NCBI RefSeq assembly: GCF_002865645.1
Contig: NW_020194619.1
Span: 248,001 to 312,000 of the forward strand
From: Hyaloscypha bicolor E
Taxonomy: Eukaryota > Ascomycota > Leotiomycetes > Helotiales > Hyaloscyphaceae
Direction: 5' to 3'
DNA length: 64,000 nt
Numbering within the stretch: the stretch's first letter is position 1; each line of letters begins with the position of its first letter. Below, piece after piece: positions 23,227 to 33,976 of this stretch. A model generated the notes under the pieces. It did no database searches and was not told the origin of the DNA. It was given only the letters and a program-made list of their open reading frames with translations. A program made the translations under genes and the position numbers.

Positions 23227-25128
23227 GAAGTGTTCCGGCTGACGCTGATTTCGAATCTCACTGTACACCACCATAACCAAGGCCACCTACCGTTGTTCAT
23301 GGAGCACACTTTGTTGAAGTTATTCGCCGGGACTGGTCCATCGAATCCCAACGCGGAACGGAAGCCCAGACTTGTTTGGTCATTGCCGGCATCAACGGAC
23401 CTTGGACTAGTCGTCACAAGAAGTATCAAAAGACCTGTGGCATGAGCACTACCTTGTATCAGGGCGATGTTGGCTAGCATATTGTTTCTGTTGAAGTGAC
23501 GGTATTGTACGTCACTATACCAATTTCTCAATTCCCACGCGTCACTTAAGCTAGCGCTTATTAAATCCACGCTACTATATATATATATATATATGCCCTT
23601 AAATCCTTGACTTGAAGGGCCAGCTGTTATTGTCAATAAAATTCCAATACAACAATTTCCCTCGCTGGTCCAGCACTGTACCGCCATTTCAAAAGTGTTA
23701 GAAGTTCCGATAACAGTCGAATCATTCCCATCAGCGGCAGCATAAGTACCAGTAAACTTGCCAAATGCTTGCATCTTCGCCCTCATCTCGAGTGCTTCCC
23801 CAAAAGTTGTGGCTTCCATCTTAGACAAAGTTGCAGTAACATCCGCAGCGTAGCCATCGGCAGTAAATATACCGAATCCGGCGTTATAATGCGGGACCAG
23901 TGACAGCAAACGGCTAGATACATGCTCGATGTGAGCGTGGCGGGCTTCATCCAGCTCTAGGTCTGTACCGGAGAGAGGAGTGCGTTGTTGAGAATAGCTC
24001 GACCAAAATTCGAGATGTCTACAATTGACGCGCAGATCGTACCGGCTCAATGGGTAGCTCGTTAGTCCGACATCATGGCGAAGAGCAGGCAAGAGTACGG
24101 ACGGATCAACTGCGGCTTCGTTTTGGTCCCAACCACTGTATGCAGTATTCAATGGATTGACTCCTTATGCTGAAGAGTGGGTGTCGTGTAGGTAGTCTGA
24201 GATAGTCAAGTTGTGTAAACAGGTTATTCATCATATCAGTAAAAGACTTGTTGGTGATAGACTCGAGTGCAAAGCAAAGAAGTGGGAAGGCCCCACTAGA
24301 GTGAATGGATGTTGTGGATGGTGGGAATATAAGTTGGTGTTTAATGGGATCTTGCAGAAATACTACAAACTCATTAGCATCCGTTAAAGGATATACCTTG
24401 CAAGGCTTACTTGCTCGCGTGTAGGAAGGAAAAGAGCTACTGAACTTACAAGAAGGTAGTTTTGATGCGGTGAGTTCTGGACATCGCAAGCTGGGCCACG
24501 GTAAAGTAGTGGAGAGGAGGCCAGTTTGACCATCTAGATTGACAATCGTTAGCTTTCGCGACATCGAAGAGGAGAGCGGTTGTCTTACCATTTCGAGCCA
24601 TACCCGCCATGTGACTAGCCAATGCTCCAATGGAAATATCCTCCCACTGGGTGGTGTTGATTTCATCACCCGCTGTACCTGCGTTGACTGCTTGTGCAAG
24701 CTCCGGCACGAAGTCCGTGATGGGTCGTTAGAAGTAGCTTTCTCTAGCTTCGGCCACGAACAAATACATCGTGTACAGCTTGGAAATGCAGCCAGTACGG
24801 TAGATCGAATCCTCGGTGATGTTTGTGACACCCGCTGAACTCTGAGCCACCGCAGGACCAGTTGTAGTAATATTGAAACAGAGATTCGTTGGATTCAGCT
24901 GCAAACCACCGTACCGAGAAAGACGTTCGTTGATCGAATACTGTTGAGTTATGAACAAATGCATCCAACTTTAGTTGGCTGGTCAAGTTTTGAGACGCAG
25001 AAAGAATTGAAGCATCATACCTCAAATTGGTAGGAATGGGATAGTCTGGGCCTAATAATGGACAGCTCAAATACTGAGACTTGACGGCCAAAAAGAAGGG
25101 CGAGCATAAAGTACAAATGACTATACAT
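23223..25128 (-). pseudogene. Broken beta-lactamase-like secreted serine hydrolase
   Basis: A signal-peptide-like start at 25128 (MYSHLYFMLALLFG) runs into a frameshift; the mature start LSCPLLGPDYPIPTN is in another frame. Further on, SIYRTGCISKLYTMYLF carries the SxxK-type active-site Ser/Lys of the beta-lactamase/transpeptidase-like family, but again after a frame change near 24870. An in-frame TAA follows near 24730, then VPELAQAVNAGTAGDE. Introns at about 24590 and 24410 still look spliceable. PPSTTSIHSSGAFPLL replaces the usual YSN region. Another frameshift and a stop lie near 24165-24200, then GWDQNEAAVDPS to the end. A (TA)n run at 23575-23597 sits in the former coding region. At least three frame changes and two stops make it a pseudogene. 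The family matches fungal secreted beta-lactamase-related proteins of unknown substrate. Confidence 0.75.
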
Positions 25129-25993
25129 TGCTGAGGAAATGACGGATGTTGAGAGATATGAGAGTTTTCCATGAAATGGGAGTCAGTTCCCCTTCTTTGT
25201 ACATCTTTAGGTGTCAACTTGAGAAGCTAAACGAGTTCCTTGAAAACAGTAAATTGGGAATCACCAGGGTACTGCGCCACTTGGGACTATATTCGTGGAT
25301 CACTTCAAGCACTAATTATGAGCGAGATGTTCACTCCTGACAAAACCTCGTGGCTTGGAGAGTTTCCGACGAAGGAGCCAATGGGAGAGCCGCGGAGAAC
25401 TGCTCAGTCAGCCAACTCTACTGGATCGTATTTTATGCCCAGATTAAGCTGGGTCGCCGAGCCACCTCAGCGACGTCTTAGAGCTTGCGTGGAAGGACTT
25501 CAAATGGCGCAGGGTGTTGTGCTTTGCTGAGGTATTCCCTCCTGTCCACCGCAATGCCCCTCAAATTGCCTTCGAACGAAAGATTATTAAGGCAGTAGAT
25601 GGCCCCCCTTTCTCATACTTGCCGGTTTCGGTTGGAATATTTTATGGTGAAAACATAGGAATGTCTTCTCTGAAGGACACAAGGGCCACATATCTTTCCT
25701 CCGACTGTTGATGGAAGAAGGGGAACGAAGTTCAGCGTAACGAGAAAGTCTTTCGAGTGGTAAACCGCGAGGTTAACATCCTCCGTTCCATCACTGAAGA
25801 GACTAAGCACAGAAAGAATATTGGAGAGAAATCAAACTGTCGATTGCCCCAACTACGCATTCTAAATTGTTCATCTCATGTAACCAATGCTCAGTGCCCA
25901 TGTAATGCAATCCGTACCGAAACTCCGTCATAACTCGGCAAATACCTCCTCGCATCGTCGAAGACTTCGGTGGGAAATTATCGATGTCGTCTA
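25129..25993. other. Intergenic region
   Basis: 865 bp between the broken hydrolase and SERF; short overlapping open frames only, nothing supported. Confidence 0.45.
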
Positions 25994-26320
25994 CTACTTC
26001 TTCGCTCCACCAGCGGCTTCAGCAGCCTTCTTCGCATCGGCTTAGAGTGGGGTTAGCAATCAGCTTCCGACGCAAAGTCTATTGCGAAAGACTCACCAGC
26101 AGCCTGCTTCTCCCTCATCTTTTGTGCAACCTTCTCCTTCTCACGCTGCATCTCAGAGCCGGACATGTTGTTGGATTTCTTCTATAAACAGAGTATGCGG
26201 TCAGCAATGTGTTTCTGGGACGTGAATCGCAATTTTCTAGTACAAGAAAGCTCTTACTTGGTCGGCCATTTTCTTCTGATTAGCCTCACGAGCCTTGTCT
26301 CTTTGATTGCCTCTGGCCAT
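25994..26320 (-). CDS. SERF/4F5-family small basic protein
   Basis: Three short exons, 26320-26258, 26181-26097 and 26040-25994, encode 64 residues. Introns of 76 and 56 bp have GTAAGA and GTGAGT donors. The start MARGNQRDKAREANQKK is the hallmark of the small EDRK-rich factor family; the rest is Lys/Glu/Ala-rich (SEMQREKEKVAQKMREKQ) and ends GGAKK. Length is typical. SERF proteins are disordered, bind amyloid-prone proteins and RNA, and modify protein aggregation in animals; the fungal role is unclear. Only 122 bp separate the ATG from the end of a Tc1/mariner element. Confidence 0.9.
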
Positions 26321-26442
26321 CTTGAATGATGTTGAGTGTCCACAATTCTATGGGAGATTCGTTGAAGTTTTCTTTGCCTGCGTGGCTAGATGTTGATCGA
26401 GTTGAGGCTGAGAATGGAACGAGATTATTTTTAAACTCGCTA

Positions 26443-28280
26443 CAGTTATATGCGAAAACTCCCTGTTTTAGCGAGTTTTTGACGAAAAGTGGTACCTTGA
26501 AAAAATGGTACTGAATTATATTCAACCACCAATTGCTCCACCAAACCACGTCCGAATTAGGTGAGAAGTAGATTAATTTACTCCCCTGAAGTAGCTCTTG
26601 CTAATGATATAAGCAGATTACGATCCACCCCCTCCTTCCCTCCCCCGAATTTGTAGCTATTGAGCCTGTACATCGAGCCGAATTCTTAGCAAACCCAACT
26701 TCTCCCCTATCTACGAACCAATTCGCCCTTTTTTTATTAATATCGATGGGCAGATATTAGTAATTTGATATCTATGATATTAGAGGAGAAGGCTGAGCTA
26801 AAATAGCTAAAGGCAATGGAAAAATCGGGTACTAGTATGGGGATTTCTCCTTGTTATGAAGGCTAAAGTCTCTCTTTAGTATACTATATGGAATTCAGAA
26901 GCTAATTAGTGTTTTATATTGAATATAGGTACTTAGTAGTACCGACTGCTAATATGGTAGCCCCATTCGAAAGCCCCATTTGACAGCCCCATTCCAAAGC
27001 ACTATTCCGGACATCCAAGCAGAAGACTCGATTCGACCAGATATTGCCTTTAGCACGTACCCTGAAGACGAAATTAGCTTCCACCAGGGTATAGGCAACT
27101 TACAAAAGCAGGATTATTAAGAGTTCATAAGTTCTGGGCTATTGGATGACGATTACAAGGCGATTAGGGGGTGGAGGAGAATGATATTTAGAATCGAGGT
27201 TGACGAGCTGCCCCCTTGATTTCTATGTATCACTGGTTTAGGGATACGAGGAATGGACTAATCAGATTACAGGATTTTAGGCTCTTTTGAAGAGATTTAT
27301 TACTGGCGTTATGGTCGTTATTTTTAGTCGAGATTATTAATATTTGAAGTTTTTCCCTTATACTAAATATTTTTGCAACCATACCGTAGGATTTTTATAT
27401 ATTAGAATAATTAAAAGAGCTATTTCTCACGATTCTAAATATGCTTTCGTTTTTTTAATAGTAGTTGTGGTTGTTAAGAACCGTAGTGTTTTTTAATTAG
27501 TATTAATATCGGCTCTCTGGTAAAGTAACAAGTGATTTTGGAACCACCTTTTGTAATATTAAAATCACCAGAACTTTAAGTAATATTAAGTATGGCGATT
27601 CCATTAATTCTATACTAATTCTATAGGGAAATTCCGATATCCTGAATTATAGAAATGCCTTCTAGCCTTCCAAGCTGCTTCCGGCCCCCGTCCAAGCCTC
27701 CAAACGGTATTAATCAGATAATTTCCAAAGTCTGGATACTTCCCATAGACCTTCCTGCAGTTCTTTCGCATATTAGACTTAATATTGCGAAAGCTCCCCC
27801 TAATTGGGTTCAAAATTGGGCAATAGGGAAGCAACTAATATATCCAGAAGCCCCCCCTTCCCTCCTTTGCTCCCGGCACATATCAAGCACCCTCTGACTC
27901 CAGTATATACCAGTTATCCATTATAATAATCGAATTCTTCCCCAGCCATAAAAATACTACGGGAGTATCCTGTTTCCCATCCAAAATCGAAATTATCGTA
28001 CCACTGCTCAAGGAGCTCCCGGTTCTGCTCCGGTTGTGCGAGAAGATCGTGGATGGCCGCGATTTCGCGCGGGCTTAGGTAAGGAGCTATAATCTGCTCT
28101 TATCATTAGTAAGAGCTACTTCAAGGGAGTAAATTGATCTACTTCTCATCTAATTCGGACGTGGTTTGGTGGAGCAATTGGTGGTTGAAAATAATTTAGG
28201 TAACGTTTGGTGCACCCATTTTTAAGTGTACCGCTTTTCGTCAAAAACGCGCTAAAACAGGGAGTTTTTGCATGTTACTG
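26443..28280 (-). mobile_element. Degraded Tc1/mariner (pogo/Fot1-like) DNA transposon
   Basis: Both ends read CAGT(T/A)A then ATGC(G/A)AAAACTCCC and TGTTTTAGCG inwards, and TA flanks both sides (26441-26442 and 28281-28282), the expected target duplication. The terminal inverted repeats can be followed for about 180 bp, including CAACCACCAATTGCTCCACC in both arms; differences are mostly transitions. Total length is 1838 bp. A transposase remnant lies on the minus strand. The interior is AT-rich with many stops, so the copy is dead. Assignment to the superfamily rests on TA, the repeats and the DDE remnant; the family name is a suggestion. Confidence 0.85.
27610..27970 (-). pseudogene. Tc1/mariner transposase remnant
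   Basis: On the minus strand, SIIIMDNWYILES (about 27955-27917) resembles the second catalytic Asp region (MDN..IH) of Tc1/mariner DDE transposases. After a frameshift comes VLDMCREQ, then LLPYCPILNPIRGSF (about 27833), resembling LPPYSPxLNPIE before the third acidic residue; here the Glu position is Arg. The N-terminal DNA-binding part and the first Asp are not found. Confidence 0.7.
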
Positions 28281-29312
28281 TAAGCGCCTTCCCGCTTTCG
28301 GGAAGGCTCGAACAAGACAATGCACGTGATACACGCTTAAACCTCAATCCCTCGAACACCACATTCTTTGGTGATTCACAAAGAACGGTCATATAATTGT
28401 CGAATCACTGTCATGAATAGCCCAAGCGGCAACTGTTATCGGAGCCTTTTCACGCGATCTTCCGTGATGCACGATGTACTGGCATCCAGGAGGGGATCTT
28501 GAAACAAACTCCTTAAGCGCGTTCGTCCAATAGCCAGAGTGCTAGAAACGGTCTTCGAAACGCCCCTCTATGCTTGCCGCAGGAGAATATATACTTGGCA
28601 CCAATACAAGCGCCTGTTACAGGCCTCATTGGGCCGGCCTGAAAGGTCTGGCCCTGGATGATCCTGTCGTACACGGACTTCGCACACGGAAGCCTCCTTG
28701 TCTGTTCCGTGCAACGCTACGAACACTGGCGGCAGTCTTATTCTGAGGCTTGAAAAGTTTCCAGCGGCTTTTCGACCAGACGAGGGGATTTCATCCAGTT
28801 GTTTCTTTCGAAACTCGAGGTCCCTTTGTCGCGGCCCTCCCGTCTGGTCAACGAACTTCCCTTGCACTTCGATACTATTCGTTCGAAGTGACTCGCGCTG
28901 CGTTCAGGGACAAAGGTACGGTTTCCCCACAATAGCTTGCAGATTAGGCGGTTGTGAATCAGGTCTTCAAGTCATGCTCTCCCATTGTAAACTTTCATTC
29001 ATATACTTCCCATTGTCCTCTTATTGTCAATGAACATTCACTCTAGTCATTGTGCTCGGCAAACAATGAGGTGTTCAGGTCAATAGTCTTTCTTTCTGCA
29101 TTTTATAAATTTATTTCTCCTCGAACCCTTTCTACTTTCCATCTCATACATTCCCTCGATCTTTCGAACCACCGTCACCGAATCTTTCTACTGCAGGCAG
29201 TCGAATTCTACAGCTACTACAGCCACCCACAAAACCGTGAGTCTCCGAATCTACTTACCCATTTGAAATCTTCTAACTCCTGCCTTTGCAGACTTCTAAT
29301 ACACAATTCAAT
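28281..29312. other. Intergenic region with a hairpin and a 5'-UTR intron
   Basis: A perfect 9-bp hairpin GCCTTCCCG-CTTT-CGGGAAGGC lies at 28286-28307, directly beside the TA of the transposon. A likely 5'-UTR intron of the next gene spans 29237-29291 (GTGAGT, CTAAC, TTTGCAG). No coding gene is supported; the minus-strand frame 28867-28568 has no family features. Confidence 0.5.
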
Positions 29313-30262
29313 ATGTTTTCCGAATCCAAGATGGGTCCCGGCTACATCACGCTGAACATCCTTCGACTCTTCAACATCATCGTCCTGTTCCTTCTCGTGG
29401 TTGCTAGCTGGATTATGCTTGTCATGACGGTCAAGACATCGAATTTCTTCTTCTTCGACGGAGCCGCTCACTTCGTAATCAGTGCCCTCGGCATCTTCCT
29501 CATCGTGTCCGAGTCAGGATTCTTCAAGAAGTGGTTCGCGCGCTGCTGGCCCTCATTCTGCGATGAGTCTGGCTTCGTCGCTCTCGGCATTTCAATGATA
29601 TGTCTGGGCTTCATCACCCTCGGAAATCTCAACAAGGTCGCTACAAGCGTGGAGAACCTAGGCTTGCCTATGTGGCGAGTTGTCATATCATCGGGGATCC
29701 TCAACTCGCTGTTTGGGCTTTTCAATATCATCGCAGTAAGTATCTACTTGTTTCCATGCCTCTTCTGCTGCCGCCGCAAGAAGCGATCACTGACAGGCTC
29801 CTAGACGTACGTATTCTGCGACTCTAAGCTTGGCATCACTGGTCGCCAGGTCCGCGCGGAGGGTGCCGCGATTCCCAAGGATCCCTCCGGAAAATCTGCC
29901 TTCAGCGTCTCCAGTGGTTCTATTCGCCGTCCTGCTACTCCTGTTCTCCCCAGGTAAGCTCTCAGCTCCGTCAATCTTTTGGCATTTTACAGTGCTAAAT
30001 CTTGCGCAGCTACTCCGAAGATCGACGAAAGTCCAAGTTCGGCATGAAGTGGCCCATCAGTATCTCGAGACCAGTCGTCCAAGACCCCGAGCGTTTCAAT
30101 GCCTGGAATGACAGAAGCTCCCCAGTCATCCCAGAAATCCAGCGTCCCTCAACTTCACTCCACCCAGCCTACAAAGGAGGAGATTCCTATCCACCCCCCC
30201 CTCCTGTTCCAGCCCCAGCCTCATCACGATACAGCGAGGTCAGCAACATGACTAGATTCTAG
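29313..30262 (+). CDS. DUF7598-type fungal membrane protein
   Basis: Three exons, 29313-29735, 29805-29953 and 30010-30262, encode 274 residues. Introns of 69 and 56 bp start GTAAGT and GTAAGC. After MFSESKMGPGYITLN come four hydrophobic segments: LFNIIVLFLLVVASWIMLVM, HFVISALGIFLIVSE, GFVALGISMICLGFITLG and WRVVISSGILNSLFGLFNII. A cytosolic tail rich in Ser/Pro/Arg follows, ending in a PPPPPVPAPA stretch and TRF. The layout matches a Pezizomycotina membrane family of unknown function (DUF7598, from memory). The first Met is the ATG at 29313. Confidence 0.8.
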
Positions 30263-30581
30263 ATAATCATAGAAGGGGATTTCTCAAGAGGCGTTCATGG
30301 AGTTTTGTTCCCCCCTTTTGCTCCCTCAAAATACCCGCTCTTTACGAAGCACATTTTCACATTTCGAGGGAGTTATGGCGCACAACGGGCACACGGGTTC
30401 CATTTCACATGTGTCTCTAATTCAATGGAGATTCCAATAAATCATAATAATTTCCACCCAGTCCAGTCCGAAATGTGAACCATGAATCAAACTTAGTGTG
30501 ACGATAAGGCGGCCGATAAAGCTAAGCTCCACACTTTCTAGCCTCGACCTTCATGCATAAATTTGTCTCCCAAAAATCCAC
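30263..30581. other. Short intergenic region
   Basis: 319 bp holding the DUF7598 3' end and the GUK1 promoter. AATAAATCATAATAA near 30437 may serve 3'-end formation. Nothing else seen. Confidence 0.4.
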
Positions 30582-30710
30582 ATGCTTTTCTCCCGTGTTA
30601 CAAGATCCTCCAAATTCCTCTCCCAGACCTCGCGATTCAGACAAACCTATCACGCATACACAATGGCACCAGGTACGTCCTCGAATCCCCATCTCATTCC
30701 CCACCGCCCC

Positions 30711-30752
<42 letters not shown>

Positions 30753-31565
30753 ACAATCCCTAACTCCTCTCCGCCTTTCTTTATACTAACCACACCTCAC
30801 CTCACAGTGCCCACCGACCTCCGTCCGATCGTGATCTCCGGGCCCTCAGGCGTAGGCAAAGGAACACTCTACAAGCTCCTGCTCGAGCGGCACCCCGCCA
30901 TCTTCGCAACCTCTATCTCGCATACCACACGCGACCCGCGACCCGGCGAGACGCGCGATATAGACTATTACTACATCAGCATGGCGGAGTTTGAGCAGAT
31001 GATCGAGGAGAAGGCGTTTGTGGAGAATGCGAAGTTTGGGGGTAACCGGTATGGGACGAGTAAGAGGACGATTGGGGAGCTGACGGCGCGGGGGACGGTT
31101 GTGGTGTTGGATATTGAGATGGAGGTTTGTTCGCCATCCCTCTCCCCTTCCCCATCTTACCTTCTCTTTCACCTCGCGATTTCTGCCGTTCTACGAGTTT
31201 CACAAGATAAGTGTGTATTTGGAATTATATTATGGGGCCTAATAAGGATTCGTCAGGGCGTCAAGCAAATCAAAAACTCCCACATCGAAGCACGCTACGT
31301 CTTCATCGCACCCCCCTCCATGGCCGTCCTCGAAAAGCGTCTCCGAGGCCGAGGCACCGAGAAAGAAGAGTCGATCCAGAAGCGTCTCGCTCAAGCGCGG
31401 CTCGAGCTCGAGTACTCCAAGACACCTGGGGCACATGACCTGATCATCGTTAACGATGATCTTGAGAACGCGTATACTGAGTTGGAGCAGTTTGTGTTCA
31501 AGAAGCGGACTCAGGAGCAGGATGCCAAGGACGAGGGAGCTGCGGACGTGAGTGTTGAGGATTGA
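30582..31565 (+). CDS. GUK1: Guanylate kinase
   Basis: Three exons, 30582-30672, 30808-31124 and 31257-31565, give 238 residues. Intron 1 (135 bp) has GTACGT and TACTAAC and contains a long C run; intron 2 (132 bp) starts GTTTGT. The P-loop is GPSGVGKGT (42-50); guanylate-binding signatures follow (SISHTTRDPRPGETRDIDYY, FVENAKFGGNRYGTSK), then LDIEMEGVKQIK across exons 2-3 and the lid RLRGRGTE. It phosphorylates GMP to GDP with ATP. The first 27 residues (MLFSRVTRSSKFLSQTSRFR and on) resemble a mitochondrial presequence and are absent from the compact yeast enzyme. The ATG at 30663 would give a 211-residue cytosolic form. Reading through intron 1 would insert a polyproline tract and is rejected. 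Confidence 0.95.
30712..30752. repeat. 41-base poly-C homopolymer in GUK1 intron 1
   Basis: An uninterrupted run of 41 cytosines (poly-G on the minus strand) in the first intron of GUK1. The exact length may be affected by sequencing or assembly. Confidence 0.9.
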
Positions 31566-32032
31566 AAGTTGGAAAGACCATTTGATTTGCCGTGAGCATT
31601 TGGAGAAACTGGCAGCTCGGGTGTTAAATGCATGGGTATCCAAAAGTTCTCCATTGGTGTGGATAGAATGTTTTACTTCGTCGATAGATTGCATCTCATT
31701 GTCAGATTCAGTCATTGCACATAGAAGATATTGAACAGAAGCATCACGAGATTCTCACACATGGTTTCTGTCTTTAAAGCTCGAGCTTCATTCTACCCGA
31801 TTCATAATTGGACAAAGAAACACCGACAGACTTTACTACTAATGAAATGAATTCTCGATATTAGAGAAGGCTAATTAAGCAAAGGGAAATCTCGGAGTCA
31901 AAGTAAAGCCCAGCTTAAGCGGCCATTAAACGCTGTCCTTGGCCTGCTCAAGGAAATCCCTAAGTCGCTTTTGCTCAGATACAATCATAAAGAACCACCC
32001 TATTCACCGACTCCCCCAAAGGCTTGTATGTC
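31566..32032. other. Intergenic region between convergent GUK1 and CDC10
   Basis: 467 bp, 3' ends of two convergent genes; nothing else recognised. Confidence 0.45.
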
Positions 32033-33186
32033 CTAGTAGCCGTTCATGGTCATTCTCTGAGAGTTTCTGCTCAATTCTCGCTCAGCTGCTGGGCTGATCG
32101 GTCGGCTGCCAGCATGTCCTCCAGCTGCGCTGCTCTCCTTAAGTGCCAAAAGTTGCTTGGCACGGAACGTCTCGTAGTGGATTTGAGATGTTGTCTCGAT
32201 CAAGTCTTGGAGATGGGTGCGGGTGAGGAAGTTTCGGAGGTAGACGAATTCGCAGTGGTTCTCGTCCTCGACGTTGATGACTCCCCATCGGTTTTGGCGT
32301 CCACGGACTTGCTTGCCGCCAACGATGATCGACTTCTCAGATCCAACAACGGCGAAGGGAATGATGTTCTGATGACATGTTAGCTACTCTCTGGGTAGCT
32401 CGGCACTTGTGACAAACCTTGATCTGAGCATTCAGAGCACGCTCCTCTTCATCGAACTCATCATTGTCATAAGGGAACATCTTCAAGCTGTGGAACGCAA
32501 ATTCCTCCTTTATGCGCTCCTTGAAAGCGGCTCGCTCCTCCAGTGTTAAGGAATCAGACTTGGCAATGACTGGGACGACATTGACAACATCCGAGAGCTT
32601 CTTCAAGACCACAATGTCGATTGGCTTCAAAGCATGTCCGGATGGCTGGATGAAGAACAGGCAGCAGTGGATACGGGTATCTTGGATATATCGCTCACGC
32701 TGGGCTGTGAGCTCCTTTCGGAGGTATGCAGAGTGCTGGTCCTTGATGTACTTGACGATTGGATCCCAGCATCTGTCGTTATTGACCTGATCGCCATAAC
32801 CTGGGGTATCAACAATGTTCAACCGCAGACGAACACCATTTTCCTCGATGATGTGTGAGACGGTTTGGATTTCGGTTGTAGATCGTACAGGCTCATCGGG
32901 GGTGAGTCTTCCTTTCGAGTCGATTAGGTGCGACGCAAAGATAGTGTTAATTAGGGTGGATTTCCCCAGACCAGTTTGACCTGAGAACAGTAACAGTCAG
33001 CCGGTGCGCAGAAGCAAATAATAGGAATAAGAAGCTTCAAGAGCTCTACTTACCAACGCAGATGACATTGAACTGGAAACCACGCTTCAACAGCTTGCGC
33101 TCAATCTGAGAAGTGATGCTGTCGAAACCGACGTGGCTGCGCGGGTACACCGACTGCTGGGGAGCATGTCTGTCCATGGTTGCCAT
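32033..33186 (-). CDS. CDC10: Septin of the Cdc10/AspD class
   Basis: Three exons, 33186-33054, 32980-32418 and 32368-32033, encode 343 residues. Introns (73 and 49 bp) keep frame. After MATMDRHAPQQSVYPR comes the polybasic-helix region VGFDSITSQIERKLLKRGF, then P-loop GQTGLGKS (45-52), switch DTPGYGD, and the septin-specific AKSDSL (G4). The end carries FVYLRNFLTRTHLQDLIE and a short C-terminus without a coiled coil, as usual for Cdc10. The high match in order and wording to yeast Cdc10 separates it from Cdc3, Cdc11 and Cdc12. Septins form filaments at septation and branching sites. It shares a 316-bp divergent promoter with the L32 gene. Confidence 0.93.
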
Positions 33187-33502
33187 TTACTGCGATAATG
33201 TTCGTCGAGACCAAAGATGGATATTCGGCACTTTAGGATTGAACAATTCCTCGTCGTTGGTGGTATGCAGCGGATAACGGTCGAGAAGGGGGTTACCTTC
33301 CTCCGCAAAATAAAGTGTCGCGTTCTCAAAAAGGAGAAGGAGCGAGCTAGGCTCATTTAAGATTAGGGACCTCCATCCCCTGCAGCAACTTCCGAAAAGC
33401 TTCAAAATTGCCGAAGTCGAACGCTGGTCCTGTGCGAGAGCAATTGCGAGCTTTTTCGAATTGGCAAGGCAAGAATCATCATTGCCATTGTCGTCCGTCA
33501 CC
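33187..33502. promoter_or_regulatory. Divergent promoter region between CDC10 and MRPL32
   Basis: 316 bp separate the two start codons, so both promoters and 5' UTRs lie here. No TATA box or known operator is evident. Confidence 0.6.
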
Positions 33503-33976
33503 ATGGCCGCCATTCATACTGCAACCTCGTCGATACTGTCCTCCTTCCTCCCTCGATTCTCCGTATCCACAGTGACCAGAGCTTCGAGATACACCACCTT
33601 ATATTCACGGCAGCTCTCACACCCGTTATTACCCTCACTAGCATTTGCAATCCCTTCTGCCATACAACTCAATGTTCCGGGACTACTGGGTGGGATATGG
33701 GAATCGATACTCCGGGCTGTGCCGAAGAAGAAGACATCACATATGAAGAAGAGGCACAGACAAATGGCAGGAAAAGGAATGAATGACGTGACCGCTCTGA
33801 ACAAGTGCTCTGCTTGTGGGCATGTAAAGAAGGCGCACTTTCTCTGTCCGTATTGCGTTCGAGGTAAGCTCTTCAAGCAGACCTTGTGGCACAATTACTG
33901 ATGTAGAACAGAGATCCAGGATATGTTCAAGGGGAAGACGAACAAAACCACATCAGACAAGCCGACGGATGAATAA
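33503..33976 (+). CDS. MRPL32: Mitochondrial ribosomal protein bL32m
   Basis: Two exons, 33503-33863 and 33912-33976, encode 141 residues. The intron (48 bp) starts GTAAGC, ends AACAG and splits a Glu codon. The N-terminal ~75 residues look like a mitochondrial targeting region. The mature part starts near AVPKKKTSHMKKRHRQ, the conserved bL32 start, followed by the zinc-binding cysteines CSACG and CPYC. The mature part after the presequence matches bacterial L32 in length. It is part of the mitoribosome large subunit; in yeast the presequence is removed by the m-AAA protease. Confidence 0.93.

Noticed and set aside
28568..28867. Minus-strand 99-codon frame
   Set aside because: No signal peptide, domain or splice support; a partly overlapping plus-strand frame of similar length shows this is compositional.
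30582..31565. One uninterrupted 327-codon frame with a polyproline tract for guanylate kinase
   Set aside because: It reads through two introns with good donors, a perfect TACTAAC site and the C homopolymer; the spliced form restores the family alignment exactly.
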